A stretch of DNA of 20,450 bases from contig DHJA01000085.1 of NCBI GenBank assembly GCA_002404095.1, forward strand, positions 8,477 through 28,926. Direction: 5' to 3'. A program made the position numbers and the translations under genes. This stretch comes from Planctomycetaceae bacterium UBA4732. Lineage in GTDB: Bacteria > Planctomycetota > Planctomycetia > Gemmatales > Gemmataceae. Shown here piece after piece: positions 7,724 to 15,027 of the stretch. The stretch's first letter is position 1. Every line of letters begins with the position of its first letter. The notes under the pieces were generated by a model. It saw only the letters and a program-made list of their open reading frames with translations. It was not told where the DNA came from and searched no databases.

Positions 7724-9078
7724 GCGCCGTCGGGGTCGTCGGGATCATTTCCCGGCGGCATTCTTGCAATGCGAAGAAAGGCTATGACGGCGCCCCCGGC
7801 GAGGTAACAGCAGGCCAGAAACAGGAGGCACATCGGGTCGCTCGCCCCGAATTTCTTCATCGTTCCGACAACCGGAGAGCCTACCAGTCCCGCGAAGTTG
7901 GCGCACATGTTGATGAGACCGATCGCCACCGCCGCCGCCGAGTCCGATAGCGTGAGCGTCGGCAGCACCCAGAACGGCGTCGGCCACGAGAAGGCGAAGA
8001 ACCCGGCCAGGCACAACCAGACGAAAACCAGCGCCCACGGCTGGCCCGGCAGTACGCATGCCCCCAGGAATATCCCGGTCAACATCATCCCCGCGACGCA
8101 GTGCCACTTTCGCTCGCCAGTCCGGTCGGACGACTGGCCTGACGGCCAAACCCCGGCGAGGCCGCAGAAATAGATCAAACCCGTCCAGCCGAGGACCGCC
8201 TCGTCGGACGGTGCGGCCGCGCCGTGCGTTTCCATCAGGAGGGTCTTAACGACCGTCGGCAGCCAAAAGGCCAGGGCGTAGCCGCCGGTGTTGGCCGCGA
8301 AGATGCCCAGCGCCAGCAGCCAAACCGTGGGCCGGCGTAGAGCCTGGCTCAGCGTCTCGCCGCCCGCCAATTTCGCCTGCCGACGATCCTCTGTCAGCGT
8401 CTCCACCAGCCAGGCCCGCTCGGCGGCGGTCAGCCACTGGGCCTGCGCCGGCCGATCCGTCAGAAGAAACGGCACGGCAACCCCCATTAACACCGCCGGC
8501 GCCCCTTCCACCAGAAACAGCCATTGCCATCCGGCTAAACCGAACCAACCCACACTCAGGAGCGCCCCCGAAATCCAGGCGCCGACCGTGAGGCTGAAGG
8601 GTACCGCCAACACCATGCTCGCCAGGGCGCGGCCGCGGTCGGCGCGGGGAAACCAATGCGTGAAGTAGATGATAAGGCCGGGAAAGAATCCGGCTTCCGC
8701 AAGGCCGAGTAGGAACCGCGCAAAATAGAACTGCAACGGCGTTGTCACCAAGGCCATGCCCATCGAACACGCCCCCCAAGTCACGAGGATGCGCGCGAAC
8801 CACTTGCGTGCGCTCCAGCGTTCCACGAGCAGCGCCCCCGGAATCTCCAGCAGTTGGTAGCCGGCGAAGAAAATTCCCGCGCCCCAGCCAAGAACCTCCG
8901 GGTTGAACCCCGGCAAGTACTTCATCTGGAGCCAGGCGTTGCCGAGGTTGGCGCGGTCCAGGTAGGCGATGACATAGAGGATAAACACGAGTGGTAATAT
9001 CCGCCACGCGACCTTGCGGCGGACGGCGCGCGGGTCCACAACGGGTTCGGCGGCGGACTGCGGCGGGTCCAGGGACAT
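7711..9078 (-). CDS. MFS transporter, anion:cation symporter (ACS) type
   Basis: The 455-residue protein has about 12 hydrophobic spans with a longer hydrophilic loop in the middle (about 205-240), the normal layout of the major facilitator superfamily. The first helix, WRILPLVFILYVIAYLDRAN, carries the D-R-x-N signature seen in ACS members such as the hexuronate, galactonate, glucarate and phthalate carriers. A further typical segment is ARFLLGLAEAGFFPGLIIY. It would import an organic anion, most likely a sugar acid, across the inner membrane by ion symport. GGAAGGAA lies just upstream of the ATG at 9076-9078. It is divergent from a beta-propeller gene (116 bp apart), and no sugar-acid dehydratase is adjacent, so the substrate is not indicated. 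Confidence 0.92.
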   Translation of the reverse strand: MSLDPPQSAAEPVVDPRAVRRKVAWRILPLVFILYVIAYLDRANLGNAWLQMKYLPGFNPEVLGWGAGIFFAGYQLLEIPGALLVERWSARKWFARILVTWGACSMGMALVTTPLQFYFARFLLGLAEAGFFPGLIIYFTHWFPRADRGRALASMVLAVPFSLTVGAWISGALLSVGWFGLAGWQWLFLVEGAPAVLMGVAVPFLLTDRPAQAQWLTAAERAWLVETLTEDRRQAKLAGGETLSQALRRPTVWLLALGIFAANTGGYALAFWLPTVVKTLLMETHGAAAPSDEAVLGWTGLIYFCGLAGVWPSGQSSDRTGERKWHCVAGMMLTGIFLGACVLPGQPWALVFVWLCLAGFFAFSWPTPFWVLPTLTLSDSAAAVAIGLINMCANFAGLVGSPVVGTMKKFGASDPMCLLFLACCYLAGGAVIAFLRIARMPPGNDPDDPDGAQRL

Positions 9079-9194
9079 AGGCGTTCCTTCCGAAGGCGAC
9101 GAAGGGTACAGCCTACCCTCTGGCGGGACGGATTGCTATGCTGCATACCAGCATTACCATACGGCCGCCGTTCCTTAACAAGGATGATCTTCCC

Positions 9195-10082
9195 ATGCGC
9201 TGGACGACCTGCCTGACCGCCGCTACTTTCCTCCTAAGCGCCGCCGCGACGGCTCACGCGGCGGACGCCGTTAAACATCGCATCCTATTCGCCGAGTATG
9301 GCAAGGGCGAAAACCGCCTCGTCGAGGTGGCCGCCGACGGCAAGCTGGTGTGGGAATATAAGTTCCCTAGCATCGCGGTCATCTTCCAACCTCTCGCCGA
9401 CGGCAACATCGTCTTTGCCCACGGCGGCAGCCCCACCGGCGTCGATGAGATCAACCGCGACAAGAAGACCGTCTGGACCTACGTGAGCAAGTGCCCGCAG
9501 GTGCTGGGTTGTCAGCGGCTCGCCAACGGCAATACGCTGGTCGCCGAGCAAGGCCCCTGCCGGGCGGTCGAAGTGAACCCCAAGGGAGAGGTCGTCCACG
9601 TCACCAAGATGACGACGACGGAAGAGGCGTTTCATCGTCAGGTGCGCAATGTCCACAAGCTCGCCAACGGCAACATCCTGGCCGCGCACGAAGGCGAAGG
9701 CGCCATCCGCGAGTATGATCTCGACGGCAAGACCGTCTGGGAGTACACCAAGGTCGAAAACACCGGCGAAGCGCTCCGGCTCGACAACGGCAACACCCTT
9801 ATTGCTTGCGGTACGCAGAAGCGCGTGATCGAGGTGACGCCGGCCGGTGAGGTCGTCTGGGAGTTCGGCCCCAAAGACGCTCCGGAATTGAACCTGACAT
9901 GGATTTCGAGTTTACAGGTCCTCAAAAACGGCCATTACATAATCGGCAATTTCCTCCGCGGCCAGGAAGGCAAAGGCGCCCATGCCTTCGAGGTGACGCG
10001 CGATAAGAAGGTGGTTTGGACCTTCGCCGACCACGTACTTGTCAAATCGCTGGCCACGATTCGTGTGCTGGATGACCGATGA
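9195..10082 (+). CDS. Secreted beta-propeller (PQQ-like/arylsulfotransferase-like repeats)
   Basis: The 295-residue protein starts MRWTTCLTAATFLLSAAATA, a signal peptide with likely cleavage after AHA near residue 23. The mature chain is built of about six imperfect repeats of 40-45 residues with the pattern L-x-N-G-N-x-L-x-A followed by G-x-x-V-W-x-Y/F (LANGNTLVAEQGP, LANGNILAAHEGEG, LDGKTVWEY, LDNGNTLIACGT, AGEVVWEFGP). This is a beta-propeller of the PQQ/arylsulfotransferase-like kind, expected in the periplasm or at the surface. No catalytic histidine or metal cluster is evident, so it may be a binding protein rather than an enzyme. Start chosen at the signal peptide, with AAGGA 10 bp upstream. 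The next plus-strand gene is also a propeller protein; a large palindrome lies between them. Confidence 0.85.
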   Translation: MRWTTCLTAATFLLSAAATAHAADAVKHRILFAEYGKGENRLVEVAADGKLVWEYKFPSIAVIFQPLADGNIVFAHGGSPTGVDEINRDKKTVWTYVSKCPQVLGCQRLANGNTLVAEQGPCRAVEVNPKGEVVHVTKMTTTEEAFHRQVRNVHKLANGNILAAHEGEGAIREYDLDGKTVWEYTKVENTGEALRLDNGNTLIACGTQKRVIEVTPAGEVVWEFGPKDAPELNLTWISSLQVLKNGHYIIGNFLRGQEGKGAHAFEVTRDKKVVWTFADHVLVKSLATIRVLDDR

Positions 10083-10104
10083 TCGGCGTGACCATCGACG
10101 GTGT

Positions 10105-10249
10105 ACCCCGGGTTCACGAGTACGTTCACCCGGGGCTTTATCATTATCGCCCGAAGGGGCTCTGGCCGGGGACGCGTCTCCGGTTCTTGGAGCCCGGTTG
10201 AGGGCGATTATGATAAAGCCCCGGGCGAACGTACTCGTGAGTCCGGGGT
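10105..10249. repeat. Giant near-perfect palindrome (arms about 58-60 bp)
   Basis: The arms pair almost throughout. CACGAGTACGTTC (10115-10127) matches GAACGTACTCGTG (10227-10239). CCCGGGGCTTTATCAT (10129-10144) matches ATGATAAAGCCCCGGG (10210-10225). ATCGCCC (10146-10152) matches GGGCGAT (10202-10208). The centre continues as CCGGGGAC/GTCTCCGG around ACGCGT (10172-10177). Each arm is also a hairpin by itself: CCCCGGGT and ACCCGGGG followed by CTTTAT on the plus strand, with the same layout on the minus strand. It could act as a two-way terminator between the propeller genes, or be a palindromic mobile element. It explains most of the 270 bp gap. Confidence 0.85.
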
Positions 10250-10352
10250 GCGAGGGCGTGAAGGCGTCGCCGCTATCCCTCGCCCCGGAACTCGCGTATA
10301 CTGAATCGCGACGGACGACCCTCCTTGCCGACTTCCCATGCCGAGGCCAACC

Positions 10353-11612
10353 ATGCGCATCGCCGCAATTCTAATCGCCGCCGCGACTCTGACCACAGCC
10401 TTCGTCTTTGCGGGAGAGAACTGGCCGCAGTACCGCGGGCCGCATGAAGACGGCCATTCCGACGCCGCGGGTCTGCCCGTGACATGGAGCGAAAAGGAGA
10501 ACATCGTCTGGAAGACGGCCATTCACGACAAGGGATGGTCGTCGCCCGTGGTTTGGGGCGATCAGGTCTGGATGACCACCGCCAAGGCCGACGGTACGCA
10601 AATGTTCGCCGTCTGCGTGGACCGTAAAACGGGCGAAGTGTCATACGACCTCAAGGTCTTTGACGTGGAGGAGCCGGTCCCCCTCAAGAACGGGACGAAC
10701 ACCTATGCCTCGCCAACGCCGACGATCGAGGAAGGCCGCGTCTACGTCCACTTCGGCTCTTACGGCACCGCCTGCCTGGATGCGAAGACAGGCGCCAAGC
10801 TTTGGGAGCGCCGCGACCTGCGCTGCGACCACTGGCGCGGACCTGCCTCATCGCCGATCCTTTTTGGCGGTTTGCTGATCCTCACCTTCGACGGCTTCGA
10901 CGCTCAATACGTTGTTGCTTTGGACAAAAAGACGGGCCAGACAGTCTGGAAAAGCGACCGCGACCGCGACTTCGACTATGGCACCGACGATGGCGACCGT
11001 CGCAAGGCGTTCGCCACGCCGGCCGTCATCACCGTTAAGGGTAAGCCGGAGCTTATCAGTCCGGCCGCCATCGCGACGACGGCCTTCGATCCGCTGACCG
11101 GCAAAGTGCTGTGGGTGGTCTACCACGGCGGTATGAACGTCACGCAACCGCCGCTATTTGGCCTCGGTAAAGTATTCTTATGCACGGGCGACGGCGGGCT
11201 GAAAATGCTGGCCGTGCGCCCCGACGGCGCCGGCGACGTGACTAAGACGCATATCGACTGGAAGTACAGCAAGAACGTGCCGTCGCGGTCGTCGCCGATC
11301 CTGGTGGACGACCTACTCTATTTCGCCAACGAGATGGGGGGGATGCTTTCGTGCATCGACGCCAAAAATGGCGATCCCGTCTGGCAAGAGCGGCTGGGCG
11401 GATCGTTCTGGGCGTCGCCGATCTACGCCGACGGCCGGCTATATCTCTTTAACGACGAGGGGACGACGACGGTGGGCGAGATAGGTCGGACATGGAAGAA
11501 GCTGGCGGCGAACAAGCTGGACGATGGCTGCATGGCGTCGCCGGCCGTGGCGGGCAAATCGCTTTTCGTCCGCACCCGGACGCATTTATACCGGATTGAG
11601 AAAAAAGATTGA
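10353..11612 (+). CDS. Secreted PQQ-binding-like beta-propeller protein
   Basis: The 419-residue protein starts MRIAAILIAAATLTTAFVFA, a signal peptide, then ENWPQYRGPHEDGHSD. This N-WPQ-x-RGP opening followed by LPVTWSEKENIVWKT is highly characteristic of a planctomycete family of PQQ-like outer proteins. Propeller blades follow, with repeated motifs of the type D-x-K-T/N-G-x-x-V-W (LDAKTGAKLWERR, LDKKTGQTVWKSD, FDPLTGKVLWV, IDAKNGDPVWQ). The family is annotated as WD40/PQQ repeat; a redox cofactor has not been shown and none of the quinoprotein dehydrogenase active-site features is visible. An in-frame ATG five codons earlier (10338) is possible; I prefer 10353 because it gives a compact signal peptide. 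Probably located in the periplasm. Confidence 0.88.
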   Translation: MRIAAILIAAATLTTAFVFAGENWPQYRGPHEDGHSDAAGLPVTWSEKENIVWKTAIHDKGWSSPVVWGDQVWMTTAKADGTQMFAVCVDRKTGEVSYDLKVFDVEEPVPLKNGTNTYASPTPTIEEGRVYVHFGSYGTACLDAKTGAKLWERRDLRCDHWRGPASSPILFGGLLILTFDGFDAQYVVALDKKTGQTVWKSDRDRDFDYGTDDGDRRKAFATPAVITVKGKPELISPAAIATTAFDPLTGKVLWVVYHGGMNVTQPPLFGLGKVFLCTGDGGLKMLAVRPDGAGDVTKTHIDWKYSKNVPSRSSPILVDDLLYFANEMGGMLSCIDAKNGDPVWQERLGGSFWASPIYADGRLYLFNDEGTTTVGEIGRTWKKLAANKLDDGCMASPAVAGKSLFVRTRTHLYRIEKKD

Positions 11613-11696
11613 AGAGAGGTGAGACGGTACAGCGCCTAGCCAGCCGCGGTGTGCGGTTGCCAAGCGGCAAGCGGCGATAAGGAAAGGTAGGTTCCC

Positions 11697-12935
11697 ATGA
11701 CGCGAAAGTTTCTGGCCGGTATTACGGGAGTCCTGATCTGTGCCGCCGTGGCGGTCGCCCAGAACGCGCCGCAGAAGGGCAAGATCAAGAAGATCGACGT
11801 GGACAAGGGGATCGTGACCATCACCGCCGAGGACAAGGACCGCGAGCTGGCGCTGACCGATGACACCAAAATGCCGGGCGTACCGCCCAAGGAAGTGAAG
11901 GACCTCCTCAAGACGTTCAAGGAAGGCACGGAGGTGATGTTCATCGCCGGCACGAAGGACGGCAAGGACGTGCTGGTCGGCATCAAACGAAGGGCGGACG
12001 ACCTCCCGGTTAAAGTGGATACGTCCGCGTTCAAGCCGCTGACGGAGTTGGGATTGAGCGAGTACGAGGGCTACAAGGGCGGCTTGTACCCGGACGGGAA
12101 GAATGAGCGGCCCGGCGAACACGAGGTCGCGGGCGTCGCGCTGGCGAAAACGGTGCGGCCCCTCGACGCCGACGGCAAACCGGCGGCGGACGGCAAGATC
12201 GTCCTGCTCTCGGTCGGCATGAGCAACACCACGCAGGAATTCCAGGTGTTCAAGAGGCTGGCGGACGCGGACAAGGACAAGAACGCCAAGCTGGTCATCG
12301 TGGACGGCGCCCAGGGGGGCATGACGGCGGCCCGGATCGTGGACCCCGACGACAAGGGCGCGGGCGCGAAGTTCTGGAAGACGGCGGACGAACGGCTGAA
12401 GCAAGCCGGCGTGAGCGCGGCGCAGGTGCAGGTCGTCTGGGTCAAGGAGGCCGACGCCGGGCCGACCGACAAGTTCCCCAAGCACGCCGAAACACTCCAG
12501 GCCGAGCTGAGTCAGATCGCCCGCCTCCTGCACAAGCGGTTTCCGAACGTGAAGCTGGTGTACTTCTCCAGTCGCATCTACGCGGGCTACGCCACCACGA
12601 AACTGAACCCGGAGCCTTACGCCTACGAATCGGGGTTCGCGGTGAAATGGTTGATCGAGCAGCAACTCAAGGGCGACAAGGCGTTGAACTACGACGCGGA
12701 CAAGGGTGAGTTCAAGGCGCCCTGGCTTGGCTGGGGTCCGTACCTGTGGGCGAACGGCGCCGCCAAGCGCGCGGACGGCTTGGTCTACGACCGCGACGAT
12801 CTGGGTGGCGATGGCACACACCCGTCGCCGTCCGGGGCGCGCAAGGTCGCCAAACAGCTGTTGGAGTTTTTCAAAAAGGACTCGACCGCGAAGCCGTGGT
12901 TTGTCGGGTCGTCAAGTCTGGATCATAGTCGTTGA
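11697..12935 (+). CDS. Secreted SGNH-hydrolase-like protein with N-terminal beta domain
   Basis: The 412-residue protein begins MTRKFLAGITGVLICAAVAV, a signal peptide ending near AQ (22). Residues about 25-100 form a small beta domain (KIKKIDVDKGIVTITAEDKD, then VMFIAGTKDGKDVLVGIKRR). Residues about 165-400 have the look of an SGNH/GDSL hydrolase: IVLLSVGMSNTTQEF (possible block I, Ser172 or Ser176), VDGAQGGMTA, and a terminal DGTHPSPSGARKVAKQLL with D372 and H375 in the D-x-x-H arrangement of block V. This suggests an esterase acting on an extracellular polysaccharide or lipid, but block I is degenerate and the nucleophile is uncertain. AAGGAAAGG precedes the ATG. The last 13 bp overlap the convergent mtnC gene. 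It lies 84 bp after the propeller gene and may be cotranscribed with it. Confidence 0.72.
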   Translation: MTRKFLAGITGVLICAAVAVAQNAPQKGKIKKIDVDKGIVTITAEDKDRELALTDDTKMPGVPPKEVKDLLKTFKEGTEVMFIAGTKDGKDVLVGIKRRADDLPVKVDTSAFKPLTELGLSEYEGYKGGLYPDGKNERPGEHEVAGVALAKTVRPLDADGKPAADGKIVLLSVGMSNTTQEFQVFKRLADADKDKNAKLVIVDGAQGGMTAARIVDPDDKGAGAKFWKTADERLKQAGVSAAQVQVVWVKEADAGPTDKFPKHAETLQAELSQIARLLHKRFPNVKLVYFSSRIYAGYATTKLNPEPYAYESGFAVKWLIEQQLKGDKALNYDADKGEFKAPWLGWGPYLWANGAAKRADGLVYDRDDLGGDGTHPSPSGARKVAKQLLEFFKKDSTAKPWFVGSSSLDHSR

Positions 12936-13657
12936 AGATCAATCTGCCCGAAATCTGTCACGACGGGATGTGCATGTCCCGCCGTCACCGGCGCATTGCC
13001 CGGGCGCACGACAAGGCCCGTCCGCATCCCCGCTTCCGCCGCGGCGTCCAACTCCTGCCGCACATCGCTGAGAAAAAGGATCGCCGTAGTCGGCAGCTTC
13101 ATGTCGGCGGCGATGCGGCGATAGCTCTCCGCCTCGCGCTTGGGGCCGGTGGTCGTATCGTAATGGCCGTGAAAGAGAGGGAGCAGATCGCCAGCGTCGG
13201 TGTGCGCAAAAAACACCTTCTGCGCCGCCACGCTGCCTGACGAGAAAATGCGTAGGTCCATTCCCTGTTCGGCCCAGCACCGCAAGGCCGGCGCTACGTC
13301 GGGATAGACGTGCGACGTAAGCCGGCCCGCCGCGTAGCCTTCTTGCCAGATCAGCCCTTGAAGTTCCTTCAAGCCCGTCGCCTTCTCGTCGCCGTCCATG
13401 AGACGGATCGCCTCGGCGGCGACGCTCTCCGGCGTGGCATGATCTCCCTCTGTTGTGGCACGGTCTCCTGACCGTGCCACCGCGTCGCGCGCAATCATCT
13501 CACAGGCGCGAGCGACATCGGGATCACCCCAGCGGCGGCGTAGGAAATCCGTCAATTCGCGGCGGGCGAAAGGAAACAGCACTTCGTAGACGAACTGCAC
13601 CGACGAGGTCGTACCCTCAATGTCGAGCAGGACGGCGCGCAAACCGGACGCGATCAT
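12923..13657 (-). CDS. mtnC: Enolase-phosphatase E1 (2,3-diketo-5-methylthiopentyl-1-phosphate enolase/phosphatase)
   Basis: The 244-residue protein is a HAD-superfamily enzyme of methionine salvage. Motif I is LLDIEGTTSSVQFV (residues about 10-23), motif II FSSGS (about 138-142) and motif III LFLSD (about 194-198); the GRL and RPGN motifs of MtnC are also present. It enolises and dephosphorylates 2,3-diketo-5-methylthiopentyl-1-phosphate to the acireductone used by the next enzyme, which is encoded immediately upstream (mtnD). Its ATG (13655-13657) overlaps the mtnD stop as ATGA, so translation is coupled. The frame is open further upstream but that part belongs to mtnD. Residues 60-68, in a region that varies between homologues, are encoded by a perfect 26-bp palindrome, which looks like an in-frame insertion. 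The end overlaps a convergent gene by 13 bp. Confidence 0.93.
   Translation of the reverse strand: MIASGLRAVLLDIEGTTSSVQFVYEVLFPFARRELTDFLRRRWGDPDVARACEMIARDAVARSGDRATTEGDHATPESVAAEAIRLMDGDEKATGLKELQGLIWQEGYAAGRLTSHVYPDVAPALRCWAEQGMDLRIFSSGSVAAQKVFFAHTDAGDLLPLFHGHYDTTTGPKREAESYRRIAADMKLPTTAILFLSDVRQELDAAAEAGMRTGLVVRPGNAPVTAGHAHPVVTDFGQIDLQRL
13455..13480. repeat. Perfect palindrome inside mtnC (11-bp arms, 4-nt loop)
   Basis: Arms GTGGCACGGTC (13455-13465) and GACCGTGCCAC (13470-13480) flank the loop TCCT. It is in frame in mtnC and encodes VARSGDRAT (residues 60-68) within the cap domain. The arms are unrelated to the other in-gene palindromes of the window, but the hairpin size and the TCC-containing loop are alike. 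Confidence 0.85.
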
Positions 13658-14232
13658 ATTGGCACCACCGACGGCTTCGTCTCGGCGACGACGTAAGCCG
13701 GACTCCAGCAGACCGGCGTGTAGCGTGCGTGCGCGCTGCCGTCGATGTAGGCGGGCGTCCAGCCGGTCTTGTCCTGAAAGAGACGGATGGCCCGGATCGT
13801 GCGGTCGGCGCACAGGTCGAACCAATGCTTCGTGCCCAACGGCACATTGATAAGGTCGCCGGCCTCGACCTGGATGGCGAAGACGGGGCCGTTGTCCGGG
13901 TGAATGTGGAACAATCCGCGTCCCTTAAGGATGAAACGCACTTCGTTCTCGGAGTGCGTATGCTCCGAGCGGAAGCGCTCCAGCATCGCGTCCAGGCCGG
14001 GCGTCTCCGGCGATACGTTGATTACGTCGGCCGTGACGTAGCCGCCCTCGGCCTTGAGGCGGTCGATCTCCGGCGCGTACGCGGCCAGGATGGCCTCGGG
14101 CGCGGCGTCGGGGCTGACGCGATCCTCCAGCGGCCAGCGTTCGTGATAGATGCCGAACGGGGCCAGGAAGGCGGAAATCTCTTTCGGGTCGTCCAGCCGG
14201 CGTTTCTCGTCCGGCACGATGATGTAAGCCAT
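13654..14232 (-). CDS. mtnD: Acireductone dioxygenase
   Basis: The 192-residue protein is a cupin with the metal ligands of acireductone dioxygenase in place: H91, H93 and E97 in EHTHSENEVRF, and H136 in GTKHWFDL. The enzyme binds Fe or Ni and oxidises the acireductone made by MtnC. With Fe the product is the 2-oxo acid precursor of methionine plus formate; with Ni the off-pathway products include carbon monoxide. Length is normal for bacterial members (about 180-190). The start ATG (14230-14232) has GAGG 5 bp upstream. It is the first gene of an mtnD-mtnC pair on the minus strand. No mtnA, mtnB or mtnK gene is in the window, so the pathway must be completed elsewhere. Divergent from an XRE regulator. 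Confidence 0.94.
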   Translation of the reverse strand: MAYIIVPDEKRRLDDPKEISAFLAPFGIYHERWPLEDRVSPDAAPEAILAAYAPEIDRLKAEGGYVTADVINVSPETPGLDAMLERFRSEHTHSENEVRFILKGRGLFHIHPDNGPVFAIQVEAGDLINVPLGTKHWFDLCADRTIRAIRLFQDKTGWTPAYIDGSAHARYTPVCWSPAYVVAETKPSVVPI

Positions 14233-14264
14233 GGGAACCTCATTTTTCTTATGGGTCGAAACCC

Positions 14265-14278
14265 GCGAACTTGTTCGC
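14265..14278. promoter_or_regulatory. Operator-like palindrome in the mtnD / XRE divergent region
   Basis: GCGAAC-TT-GTTCGC is a perfect 6-bp inverted repeat with a 2-bp centre, placed between the divergent starts (14232 and 14364). It has the size of a dimeric HTH-regulator site and could be bound by the adjacent XRE protein. It resembles the Gram-positive LexA box but with a 2-bp rather than 4-bp spacer. Functional role is inferred. Confidence 0.35.
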
Positions 14279-14363
14279 TTCTCCCGTACTTAAAGTGTAT
14301 AGAGTGGAGGTGTAGGTTACAGATATTTCGGGAAAGGGGCAGCGGCCGGATGGGAGGTTTGAT

Positions 14364-14660
14364 ATGGCTCGAACAAAGAACTTTGCCGATGTGATTCGGT
14401 CTGAAATGGCTGCTGATCCCGCGCTCGCCAAAGCAATCGAAGACGAGTCCCTTAACGCGGACATCGCAATGAAGGTCTACAAACTCCGCGTGGAAGCCGG
14501 TCTGACGCAAAAGGGACTTGCCGATCTTGTTGGGACTCGACAGTCCGTAATCTCTCGCATCGAAGACGCCGACTATGGCGGGCACTCTCTGCGCTTGCTA
14601 ACGAAGATCGCGAGCGCCTTAAACAAAAACCTCTGTATTGAGTTCGCGGATAGAGGATAA
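14364..14660 (+). CDS. XRE-family helix-turn-helix protein (HigA-like antitoxin or regulator)
   Basis: The 98-residue protein has a C-terminal Cro/C1-type helix-turn-helix at about residues 36-92: MKVYKLRVEAGLTQKGLADL, then VGTRQSVISRIEDADYGG and LRLLTKIASALN. The N-terminal extension (FADVIRSEMAADPALAKAIEDESLN) resembles that of HigA/RelB-linked antitoxins and autoregulators. The start is set by GGGAGG 7 bp upstream of the ATG. In toxin-antitoxin pairs a HigB-like RelE-fold gene usually lies directly upstream; the 131 bp upstream here contain none. The gene is followed after 33 bp by a small membrane protein in the same direction. It may be a solitary regulator or an orphan antitoxin. Confidence 0.85.
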   Translation: MARTKNFADVIRSEMAADPALAKAIEDESLNADIAMKVYKLRVEAGLTQKGLADLVGTRQSVISRIEDADYGGHSLRLLTKIASALNKNLCIEFADRG

Positions 14661-14693
14661 GCGAATCGGCCTACGTCGCGGGAGAGTTGAATC

Positions 14694-14993
14694 ATGTCTT
14701 TGACTCGTGTGGCAGGGATCATAGCCGCCGCCTTTGGCACCCTATTCCTCCTTTACCTCTTCATAGGGAACTCCATGCTCCCTCCCGAATTGACCGGGGC
14801 GGCATGGTGGGCCGCGGTGCTTCGGGCAATGGTTTCACCTGGGGCCATCGCGGGCACGGCGATAGGGATCACATTGGTAGTGGGCGGAATTCTACTCATG
14901 CTCCGACGGTCCCCGTCGCGCTCATCATTCGTTTCCATAGCGGCGGCGGCCGTGATCGCCGTTCTCATCCTTCTGGTCATCATCTTAAGTTAG
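14694..14993 (+). CDS. Small integral membrane protein, three predicted helices
   Basis: The 99-residue product is strongly hydrophobic, with three spans: about 5-25 (VAGIIAAAFGTLFLLYLFIG), about 48-69 (SPGAIAGTAIGITLVVGGIL) and about 79-98 (FVSIAAAAVIAVLILLVIIL). An Arg-rich loop, RRSPSR, sits between spans 2 and 3, consistent with a cytoplasmic position. GGGAGAG lies 7 bp before the ATG. I recognise no family. A longer open frame overlaps in another frame (14687-15172) but has the composition of non-coding sequence. Proximity to the XRE gene (33 bp) suggests cotranscription. It could be a membrane toxin-like partner or an unrelated small protein; nothing in the sequence decides this. Confidence 0.65.
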   Translation: MSLTRVAGIIAAAFGTLFLLYLFIGNSMLPPELTGAAWWAAVLRAMVSPGAIAGTAIGITLVVGGILLMLRRSPSRSSFVSIAAAAVIAVLILLVIILS

Positions 14994-15027
14994 CGGAGCG
15001 TCATCGGAGCCGGCGAGTAAAAGACGA

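Noticed and set aside
14233..14363. A HigB-like toxin gene upstream of the XRE gene
   Set aside because: The 131 bp are too short and contain no RelE-fold reading frame; only a palindrome and ribosome binding sites are visible.
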